Below are positions 51,225-62,100 of a stretch of 64,000 nucleotides of DNA, piece by piece. Origin of the DNA: Saxidomus purpurata. Lineage: Eukaryota; Mollusca; Bivalvia; Venerida; Veneridae. Under the pieces are notes generated by a model. It had not been told where the DNA came from and made no database searches. It was given only the letters and a program-made list of their open reading frames with translations. Within the stretch, counting starts at the first letter, position 1. Each line of letters starts with the position of its first letter. The translations under genes and the position numbers were made by a program. Location of the stretch: assembly GCA_022818135.1 (NCBI GenBank), contig JAFMSR010000008.1:30351365-30415364 (forward strand), given 5' to 3'.

Positions 51225-51300
51225 TAAATCCGCTGGTAAAGCACCGGCAACCGTTGGTCGCTGATTCGAGTCTGCATGTAGTGCTTTCAACAGGTTGTTT
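51225..51300 (+). mobile_element. Possible SINE head
   Basis: TGGTAAAGCACCGGCAACCG followed by GCTGATTCGAGTC resembles tRNA A and B boxes at the normal spacing. No second copy was seen in the window, so the assignment is weak. Confidence 0.35.
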
Positions 51301-52168
51301 TCATAGTTGTCTAACACGGTGTCAAAACAAACAAACACGAGGGTGCATGGTTAATGAATAAAGCAAGCCTAAGCGTAATATAATCTGAACTATTTCCACA
51401 TCGGATATAAAGATAATAAAGCTAGCCCTCATTAATGCCAGTAATTTGCCAATAATGTGATTTTGGTTCAGTGCCCGCTTTCAGTTGAATTTGAATACGC
51501 TTCGACGATGAAAGGAAAATATAAAGAATGCGTAACCCAGTAGGTCTCATTAAGGTTGTATTACGTCATGAACGTGATTTTTGTCTTAGCGGACAAGTCA
51601 ATTACCTTATTTTTGTATATCCTCAACAAAAGAAATGTTTATTGATTTCATTTTGATTGTTAACTCTTGAAATATTAGTGGACTTTTGTCTTAAGGTAAC
51701 ATCTGAGACCTGAAATACTATTTATGGTCTTTTGTAACATAATAATTGCGTAAAAGTTGAATGCGTTGATTGCAGTGGTGATCTACTTATTCGGTCAATA
51801 ATACGGTTATAAATAAGATTCCTTGTGTATCCCAAGGTGGTATCTTAAATAAATAAATAAGCACAAGAAATTTGGTTGGAAATTATTTAGAGTCATGTCA
51901 TGTCAGAGCACACACTATACATGTACGTATATTACATACAGTCATAAGAGCACAGAAATTCCACTTCTTTGAGACAAGACTACAACTGGTCAGATTTGAT
52001 TCAGAGAACGATGCAGTTTTAACATCTTAGACGGTTTGCTATCTTGCGGCCGTGACCGGCAACATAGTAGGGAGTTTTCAATGCCATATACCTCGTTCAC
52101 CTTCCATTATTAATCGAACAAGAACCTAGGGCTTCTGGGTAAGGATAAGTTGTATCTTGTTTAATAAT

Positions 52169-52330
52169 CTGCCGCTCATCCCGGAGGTTGCAGGTTCGAG
52201 CCCCACTGGAATCACGACCGTACCTCCTCATATGGCACCAGTACAGGTTTTTCCAGCAAGCGGACGCGGGAGTGACTCGATAAGCTTAAAGCTTCCTCCA
52301 CAATCGAGCTTAAATAAATTAGTATAAGCT
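52169..52330 (+). mobile_element. Second copy of the tRNA-derived SINE, 5'-truncated
   Basis: From TGCCGCTCATCCCGGAGGTT through the B box GGTTCGAGCCC to AATAAATTAGTATAAGCT it aligns along its length with 6019-6178. The A box is missing. Confidence 0.85.
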
Positions 52331-52504
52331 AAAAGGTCACAAGTTGTGAAAAGTCAAAAATCAGTTCTAGATATCGAATATCAACAAGGACTTGTAAACT
52401 TTGGATAGTGCACGCTCAAATGCACACAAATCTGTAACTTAAGATAATTTAGTCACATTAAGAAATCAAGTCTTCTTTGTCCTTATGCTACCATAGCATA
52501 CGCT

Positions 52505-52652
52505 TGAAGTACCAGAAAGTGTGTACCATTCGGTCAAAGCAAAGGGAATATTTACTCCTTAAAGGTAGAAATTATTTCTGAAGTACCAGAAAGTGTGTAC
52601 CATTCGGTCAAAGCAAAGGGAATATTTACTCCTTAAAGGTAGAAATTATTTC
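52505..52652. repeat. Perfect 74-bp tandem duplication
   Basis: The unit TGAAGTACCAGAAAGTGTGT...GGTAGAAATTATTTC occurs twice without a mismatch (52505-52578 and 52579-52652). Perfect identity suggests a very recent event or an assembly artefact. Confidence 0.95.
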
Positions 52653-53131
52653 TGTCTGCTCTTAACTCGTGTACATGTTTTTTTTTATAATAATTTTCAG
52701 CATATTGCATTTTAGAAGTAATTCTACATGTATACTGCTTTTCTAACTGACTTCTGTTAATCCTTTTTTGGTAAAAAATTTAATAAAAAGAGAAAAAAAC
52801 GTGTTTCAAGTCTAAAGTCGAGTGCATTGTACTCCTATTTCAAAACGCTATATATTTCAAAACGCTGTCCTTTGCTGATAGTGTTCAACTTTTTACATAA
52901 AATGCAAAGTTTAGATTGCTAGAAATCTACACTACCTGTGGGCCTATTACGAATGGCTATTTTTTTTGAATAGCATAGTGCACAAATGGAAATACCTTAA
53001 GGAGTTCTGTACTGAGACAATATCACACCGATATATAAGCATTACGTTTTGAACATCCCCCGTAAGTTTGCAGTAAGTCAGTAATGTAATAACTCGGCAT
53101 CTGTTTCTAGGTAGCTTAAAAGTCGAGCAAG

Positions 53132-56100
53132 ATGACATACAGTTACCGTGTCATCACGACCTTCGTATACTTTCTTGTAGGTAAGTAAATATTAGACAAT
53201 CAAAACTTAGAACTATAATACACGTAAGAACAGAAAAATGCCTGTTTCGAACGTCTTTGTCTGTTGGGCTTATTGAGATGAGAGACCTTCCTAGTGACTT
53301 CTCTCCAAAAGTGAACGATCTATTACTGCCTTTCTTTACTGAATAGTCATGAGTAAGAAAAGCTATCTTTTTTCATATTTTATTTTGAAATAGCTGCACC
53401 TGGTGCTGGACTTGGAATTTCTACCACAACTTCATCACCAGATGGCACATTGCCTGACTCGTCTAGTACAACTGCAGCCCCGGATCCTGACCCGACTAGC
53501 ACAACTGCAGCCCCGGATCCTGACCCGACTAGCACAACTGCAGCCCCGGATCCTGACCCGACTAGCACAACTGCAGCCCCGGATCCTGACCCGACTAGCA
53601 CAACTGCTGCCCCGACTCCTGCCCCGACTAGCACAACTGCAGCCCCGACTCCTGCCTCGACTATCACAACTGCAGCCCCGACTCCTGCCTCGACTATCAC
53701 AACTGCAGCCCCAACAGTAGCGCCAGGATGCAACGCGACATTAACAGCGTCTCTTACAACTTCAACTTTCACCACTCAAAATTATCCCAGCAACTACGAC
53801 AAGTATGTTTTATCTTTATTCGAAGTTTTACACCCATTACATGGAGCTACACAGGCGGTGCATTTCATTAGATCTACTCTATGATGTAACCAACCAAAGT
53901 GTAATCAAACCACTCTTATAGAAACAAAGATGAATTATATATAGTAGAATGTGTAACATTTCAGAAAAACGGAAGTGGCTTGAGCCTGGCTTACAATCTG
54001 AAATGCACACATGCCGAATAATTCCGTAGAGCATGTTCCCGCCATGCCTTGAGTAACACAAGATCAGCCGTTCTCAAAGGTTGAACTATAGTAGTTGCCC
54101 GTTCCAATCGTATTTTGGTTATTTTAACAGGCGGACAGTTTACCTAACAATCGTACCTGGGAAGAATCACTCCTATCCTTTGAAAGAAACTGCCAACTTT
54201 CTCACATACATGGTCGGTAGCAGGGCTCGAACCCATGACCTATGGTCAAGTTAGAAACATAAAAATAAAGGATGCTGAGATAACTTATGCTGAGTAATTG
54301 TCTATGAGCCGATAAACATGAAATCAAACCTTACACCGCCTCTATAGCCTGGAGGTATGACGTTTGAGTGCCTAGAGGCACTTCGTGCACGTGAGGTCGT
54401 AGGCTCGACCTTTGCCTACGTCTTACCAAAGGCTTGAAAAATGGTACGGCTTCCTTTAGATTGTGTTCGTATTTTGTGTCAGTTTGGCACTCTGATTTTT
54501 TTTTAAATAAGATTTTCTTTTATTTTCGTGCATTGAGAAATGAATATGTGTAAGCTTGACAATAGTTGCTGTTACTTCTACTAACGGCGTATTCTACATG
54601 TTCTCTCATACAGGGAGGCTTTAATGGGGAAAAATGAAGAAAAAAAACTTCATTCTCCAGACAGCCTGATGATCTTTTTCGAAACAACATAATTTACTGG
54701 AAATTAGTAAACGTATATCCATACACCTCTGATCCGCCCGATAAATAAATATCAGTTTAAGATTTTTTATTTTTTAGCAATATGCAATGCCATTTATCCA
54801 TATCATCTCTGACGGACACGGCCATCGTTCTCACCTTCACAGCCTTCCAGTTCGAGGACGACACATACTGCACATATGACTCCTTTTCCGTGTACGACCG
54901 TAAGTACGTTTTATTAGATGGAAACTTATCCATGGCGGCTTGGGCTGTTTGAAAAGCTGTTTTAGAGATACGATATGCGATATCGTTTATGCTTTTTTTT
55001 TCACCGTTTCAATTGTTGGTTTCTGTGTTATATCAAGATATAATTTCACCGCGTGAACACTGTCACACCCTGTATACACATGTAGCCATTGAGTCCCATT
55101 CGAACAAACCTGCTCGGGTGCTGTATTCAAAACACGTGTTCGTATACCCGTATAGATCGGACCTATAGACGAGCTGTATACGAACGCAAGCATGTGCAAG
55201 TTCAAATACGGCTGGATTAAAATGCTACAGCAATGTTAGAGTAAAATAAACACGTGTTTCTGGCAGAATGTCATTTAGCCATGTAATTTTATGTCCCCGC
55301 TTCGGGAGCGGGCAGGCATATCGTATTTACATATAAATACATAATCATACTTTTTTTTAACACCCTTGAATTTTTGGTAACCGTGGAAAATAAACAAAAT
55401 ACGAGCAGAACTTTTATCACTACGACATATGTATAAAAGCTGTCTCTTCCTCGGTACAAATGTTTGGTTGATGTTGTACGACATAAGTGCGCCAAACAGT
55501 TCAGATATCAATCAGAGGGAAGGCTTTGGTTTTCATTCGGTATATGTCTGCCTGTTCACTTTACTTTGTCCGTTCTTCAAAACCAAAACCACACGTTGGA
55601 TTTTGATCAAACTTGGTGGGAAGCATCAGCATAGCAAGCCATTATACTATATATTCCAAAAAGATATCTCTATAATTTCAAAGATATATCTTTTGTGTTA
55701 ACAGAGATATCTCTTTCACACTGAGAGATATCAATTCTTTGTATCACAGAAAGATATCGCCTGACCTTTAAGAGATATCTCTTCTACTTGAAGAGATATC
55801 TATTTCACATCATTTGAGAGATATCTTTCTATTGTTGAGAGATATCTCTCAAAGTTACAGAGATATCTCTAAGTATAAGTAATATCTCTCTATTTTAAAA
55901 AAGATATATCTTTTTTCAGTGATATCGTTTGAGGTAGGAAAGATATCTGTACGGTAGAGAGATGGCTCTATTACAATGAGAGATATCTCTTTAGTATTGG
56001 GAGATATCTTTCTAAACATGAGAGATATCTTTATTAAAAGAATGACATTTCCTTATTTACAGAGATATCTCTGAATTTAAAATATATATCCCCTATTTTA

Positions 56101-59100
56101 GAAGATATCTATATGAAATCAGAGAGACTTCTAGATTTTGATTAAATTGTTAAAGAGGTATCTCTCTAATTTCAAAGATATCTCCTGAACTTTAAGAGAT
56201 ATTTCTTCTACTTACTTATTTGGGGTCATCATATGGTCAAATGTCAAACTCACAGGCTCTTTATTTGGGGTCATATGGTTAAAGGTGGGAAGTAATATTA
56301 TGAAGTCTAGTTGTGCATATTGTAATTTGGGGTCATCATATGGTTAAAGGTCAAGGTCACAGTGGCCCGAAATGTGAAAAACTCTTGACCGTTCTTCATC
56401 TCCAAAACCCCTTGTTAGATTTTCATCAAACTTGGTGTAGAGTATCAGTATGAAGTCTAGTTGTGCATTTTTTAATTAGGGGTCATATAGTTATAGGTCA
56501 AGGTAAAAGGGGCTTGAAATGTGGAGAAATCTTGTCCGCTCTTCATTCCATCTCACCTCGTTGGATTGTCGTTAAACTCGAAGTATCAGTATGAAGTGTA
56601 GTTGTGCATATTTAAATTTGTTATCATCATATGGTCAAAGGTCAAAGTCACAGGCTCTTGTAGAGAGAAAATCTTCTCTGCTCTTCACCTCCAAAACCCC
56701 TTATTGGATTTTCATCAAACACTGTCTGAGCCATCAGTAGGAAGTGTAGTTGTACGGTCACTTTGTTGTTTTTACCCCAGTGAGTCGAACTTTTATGAAG
56801 TCCGGTCCTACCAGTGAGTCTGTCCTAAAAAAACAACAGTGAACATCAAACCAAACACAAGTTGTAAATTTGAGTGTTATGTTATGCACCTAACCTTTTG
56901 TTTATGTTGTTCGTAATTTTGATAAAATGATAGCAACTGAATGTTTGCACTTTTCACAAAAATATTTCTATTTATCGCTGCTATTGTTTTAACCCCTTTT
57001 GTTTCTGATTTAAAATTTGTATTTATGACGATTTGTTTTTTACATTGCAATGTGTTTTTCAAAGATGCGTGTGTTTTTGTGTGTGTATTTTTCAACCAAG
57101 GAAACAGTACAAGAAGTGTGATAATTTTCCTCATGATAAAAGCAAGTTATAGTTCCTCGTGAGCAGGAAGAGATTGTGTATCGTGCATTAAATACTAGTG
57201 TGCATAGATCTGTTTGTATTTTCTCATCATACTTTTCATATTACATCATACAAGGTAGAAAATACAAGGTAGTAAATTTCCGTCTTCTTTTACAACAAAT
57301 ATTTTCTTGTATCGATAATGTGCAAACATGCATTTATATTTGTATATTGATTTCGGTACTGCTTGCTTTATGATAAGATTTAACGATATCTAAGTTAATG
57401 TCTGCTTTATCTACATGCACTTTATTTATTTAAATTCAATCCAATCAAAAAATCTATGTTTCATGGAGGTGCATGCGTTCGAAGAAGAACGTCCGTGAAG
57501 GTAGGAATTTAATCATATCTTTATTTTATGCCAACTTTGAATTTTTAACTGATATTATTTCCACTGAAAATTTGCAAAGTACTCATACACGAGATATTTT
57601 TCATAGATTTTGTGATATATCGGCTAATCCCAATATATACCCATTATATATTTATATCCATGTCATCTTAAATTGTATATGTGCATTTTGAACATTATTA
57701 TTAATGTTATTTCAAATAATGATATTTCATTAAAATGTTTTTTCCCCTATTTTAAACGTGTTTATTCGTAACTTGCCTTATCTTCAATTTAAACATTTCA
57801 ATCGCAATTCTCAATAAACAAAACGGATGCAGATTAATTATGGTCCGCAGTAGCTTATCTCGAATGTCTGCTTACAAACTGGATGCGCCAATGTGAGGTT
57901 ACATATACGCAGTCTGATCACCGCCTTCGCAAGTTTAGGCTATAAAACTGTTACATGAGACAAGTTTTAAACATCCAGCTTTTGTAAATTTTGAACCTAT
58001 ACTCACTTCTAGCCAAACCCATTGCAATGAATTGAGACTGGTTGCAGAAAAATTAACACTACCAATAGATCTGATAACGACATTACATGAAACTACGATT
58101 ACGTTACCAGTCGTGGTCGCCATTATGCAATAACGGGTATACATTCAGTGGGAGGTTTTAGGCAAGTCCCAACGAATACAATGCTTGCATATTAACAAGT
58201 CATTATCATATCCCACAACCAGGCCATTATCAAATTCACATCTGTAAAATGGTATTACAGAAGTACGATTTTTTTTTATTTATTTCAGATTTCATAAATC
58301 GTCATGCTTCGAAAAGTGTGTTTCAAGAACTTCGTCAAATTCAAGGATTATCAATTGATGGACTTCCGTAATGACAGTCCGTCAATATTTGTTCGAGAGA
58401 ATGTTTCCGGCAAAAGTGCTGTTCTAGAAGGTATTCGAAGATGTCTAAAACCTGAGCTAAGCACATCCGTTTCTTCTATACCTGATCCTAGTCACTTGTC
58501 ATATTTTATCTGTAATTATGAGGAAACTAACAGCGAAAAGAATGGGGTTATATGTGGTGTTGTTGCCATTCCGGAAGAATCAGTACACGACAACACCGAG
58601 GCTACAGATGATACCCTAAAGAACACAGAAGAGAGATCAAACGGGAGTACGACCGATGATCAGACTGAAAGTGTGCTCGTGAAGTATACAACTACATCAG
58701 ATGGAAGATCAAGCGAGAATGAATCGGAGGGGCAAACCGGTAATGTGCCTGTTAACGCTAAAACTACGTTAGATGGAAAATCAAGTGCGCGTATACCCGA
58801 GGGTCAAACTTGTACTTATTTTAAAAAATAATGTTGATGTCCTTCTGTTCAACTCCATATACATTAAAATGATATTTCACTTTTAAAATGTCGGTGTGTG
58901 CTCTCTGTTTCATCTTATTTATTTTCTTTATACTCAGTTTCGAATTGTCTTTACTATGGATCGATTAAAAAAATCTAACAATTATGAGACGAAATCAAAT
59001 GCCCAGCACATTTGGTATACAGTGCATTGTAACAGTTACAATTGCAAAAGCTTATTAAAAACATCGGCTGGAATTATGAATATTGAGGGATCGGTTTTTT

Positions 59101-62100
59101 TGGGTTATTTCAATATTAATTTTTATCAGAGGTAAAGGGCGGAAAAACAACCGGTACTTTTGAGGTGACCGGATATTTAGGGGTCTACTGTAATAGACAT
59201 AGTTTAAAGTGTATGGTGCTATTAATTTTTCAATACTGATACCTTTTACGTAAAATGCTAAAACTCCATTGTGCAATGTTTATATTTAATCTATACTGTA
59301 TTTTAGAATTAAAAGTCAAGTTCTGCTATAAGTTTGCAATGCAGTATTCCAAGTATACCCAGGAAAAATCACAACCTTTGCAAATATATCGTGTACGGGT
59401 GATACAAACTACGGGCTGACACACGCCATTATGTTGAAAAGTTAAATGATATAAATGATATTGAAGAGGTCGATTTTCATCATCTAGAACAGAACTTTAT
59501 AGATGCAATGACCAGCGGCAGAGAAAGAGATACAGAAGAAGATGTAACACACTTCTTGAAAGCTGTTTTTGACAGAAAAGATATAACTGAGGGAAAGTTT
59601 GATGAAAACAGACAAGAATTGAATATATTAGACACTTTGTCAAACCAAGTTGTCTTTACATTTCCTTTGCGGTCAATTGGACCATTGCAGTGGTCAGAGA
59701 GTAAACGTATTCACCCATACCACCGAAAAGACAACTACTCAGAAGCGGATAAAAGATGTGAAATTATAAAATACTATCTTGAAGACAAAGACAACCAAAG
59801 CCAAAACAAAAAATTTGACAGCGAGAAAGAAGAAGCAATTTTCGAAGCTATAACGCAGATGAATAACTACCGATTCGAACTGAAAAATGGTAGCATCCAT
59901 TTACCAGACGGAAAGTATGCTTTGCTAAAAACACCGGAAGGAATTCTTGAAGCTAAAGCGTTTTCTATTCTCATGTCTAGCATATATTTCAAAACGATTA
60001 TACTGGAAGAACCCGACAGAGGAATGCATCCGCAATTTATTGCCCGGATGGTGGAAGTCATTAAGCAATATAAAAAAGAGAAAACAGTCATTCTGACGAC
60101 TCATAACACATCGCTTATAACACCCTGGTCTTTACTTGATAGTTTTGTTTTCAGGCGCCAAAGCGAAGAATGTCGCGTGTTTTCTGGCAGAGAAATTGTT
60201 GGTACACCTGTTCAACTAAAAAATCTGAGACTGTTAACCTCTGACCATGTGTCAGATATTTTGTTTGCTAGGAAAGTTTTGTTCTTTGAAGGTGCTTCGG
60301 AAATGTTATTTCTAACTGAATTGAAAGAGCAGATATTGCAAGGGGAACTCAAGGGCATTGGAATGTTCCGTGGGGACGAGAAGCGGTACGAAAGGTTGAA
60401 GAAAAACGTTACAGGCCTTCATTTAGTTCAGATGAATGGTATAGGAAATACATCACTCTGTCACAGAATATGTGAGAAACTAGAAATAAAGCATTTGATT
60501 CTGGTTGATAAAGACAACAAGTATGATATAGCACCCACAAAAGAAGATACTGTCATGTCTGAAATAAAAAGAAAAGAATTGCTGAAGAAAAGAGAAACGA
60601 CGTTGGCAGAAGAAAACATTTTCTTTTGGTTAGACGGAGATATCGAAGATATGGTGATCGCTATCTGTGAACACAACGACACATTGCTAGGACAGCTTAA
60701 AGAACAAAACGTTAACTTGAACCCCAAGAACTATGGACTTAAGAAGAAACGGAAAAACAAGTTGTTTCTCCATGTCAATGTTACTTTAGATAATATACAA
60801 ACATGTGTCAAACTAATTGCAAAACATTGTCAGGAAAATGACGATCTTCAAAATTTAATTAAATGCTTGGAACACAGTGATTTGCATCTCGTATAACGAG
60901 GCCATACAATACCTATGTTTGAAATTTACCGTTTGCATACATCTGAGACGTATACATGTATGGAGTCCCTACTGTAACAGTGAATCATCTACATATACAA
61001 TGTATACCGTATTTATGCAACTAGAAATTGTTTTGAAAGAACGGACCCATTACAAGAAGTTACTTTACAGAACGCATCTTTCGTAATAAATTCTTCGTAT
61101 ACTGCAGTAAGTCAAAAATAATATATAACAGTTTGTTATTAATCTTCCATCCGACGATTGATATCTCTGTGGCAACTGCCTAAAACGTACGCAAGAAATG
61201 TGTAAAACCAAAGTGGAGATAATTCAACGTAATATTAATTGCAATGTCAGTAAATCCATCATTTGGGCGGTCCCGCGATTTACTTGAACAGGAAAACCTG
61301 ATTAAAACTTGGAGTTTTATAAGTAGGGTCACCACACAGACGACGTGCCTCCGATATGATAAGGCCGTCTCATCTGTATGCTTTTTGAAACACTAAATGT
61401 TGTTATAGACATAATAATGCACTCATGCTTAACCTATTTGAACAAACATGAGTTATTTCGTATATGACTGTATAGGGGAATCTTCACAGAAATGAAGTCT
61501 ATTTTTCGTTATCTGTCACAAAGGGTTTGGCGCCCTATTACAAGCATTTTGCGCTCTACTACAAAGAGCTGCATGCCTTGTTATACAGTCTAACATTACT
61601 TGTATTGATATAGCCTTCACAAGTAACCTCATCGGTATTTTAGCACTTTGTTATGAACGTTTCCCAAAGCTAGTATACGCATCATTTTTTTCTGTTTTAC
61701 GATGACAAAAAGTTTGAAAACATGTATGTTTATGTGTATTTTAATTGTATAGATGTATAAATGTATTGTGTAAACTATTAAATATATGAATGTACTGATG
61801 ATGGAGCATAGTATACTATATAATACACCCACATGTAAAAGAAAATAGTGTCAATAAAACCAGATTTAGGAGCACAGTACCACAAACATGTTGTCACTAT
61901 TAAGGGGTGGCGCGGTGGTCAAGCGGTTAACACTCTGAACTACCATTTCAGAAACGCGAAAAAACTTTGGTAATCCGAGAAAACTGAACAAGTATTTGTG
62001 GCAAATATACCTATCAGATCTGAACACAGACTGGACCCTGATATCCTGACAATACACAATCAGTTCAGGTGTGTTCACCGCCGTTTTTAATTACACTTAT

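Larger units (their letters stand above)
48278..53131. other. MED7 3' UTR and intergenic interval
   Basis: A candidate poly(A) signal is AATAAA at 49096-49101. Beyond it lie a repeat tail (about 49490-49781), a poly-C run near 49965, a tRNA-like SINE head (about 51225-51290), the SINE copy at 52169 and a perfect tandem duplication at 52505. No gene was recognised. Confidence 0.55.

Noticed and set aside
53380..53775. 131-aa minus-strand Val/Ala/Gly-rich ORF
   Set aside because: Shadow of the coding minisatellite of the CUB gene, which is supported by signal peptide, splice phases and CUB cysteines.
55659..56215. CRISPR-like or simple GATA microsatellite
   Set aside because: The conserved part is a 12-bp palindrome with variable spacers, not a direct repeat with fixed spacers; no cas genes.
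58896..59135. 79-aa ORF between the two parts of the OLD-like gene
   Set aside because: No similarity to the missing middle of the family and not in phase with either part; treated as intron.
59867..60727. Antisense ORFs of 74 and 88 aa
   Set aside because: Shadows of the OLD-like coding frame.
58304..60896. Bacterial contamination as the source of the OLD-like gene
   Set aside because: AT-rich composition like the neighbours, splice acceptor before the ATG, an interrupted frame with intron-like sequence, and contiguous animal CUB exons on both sides.
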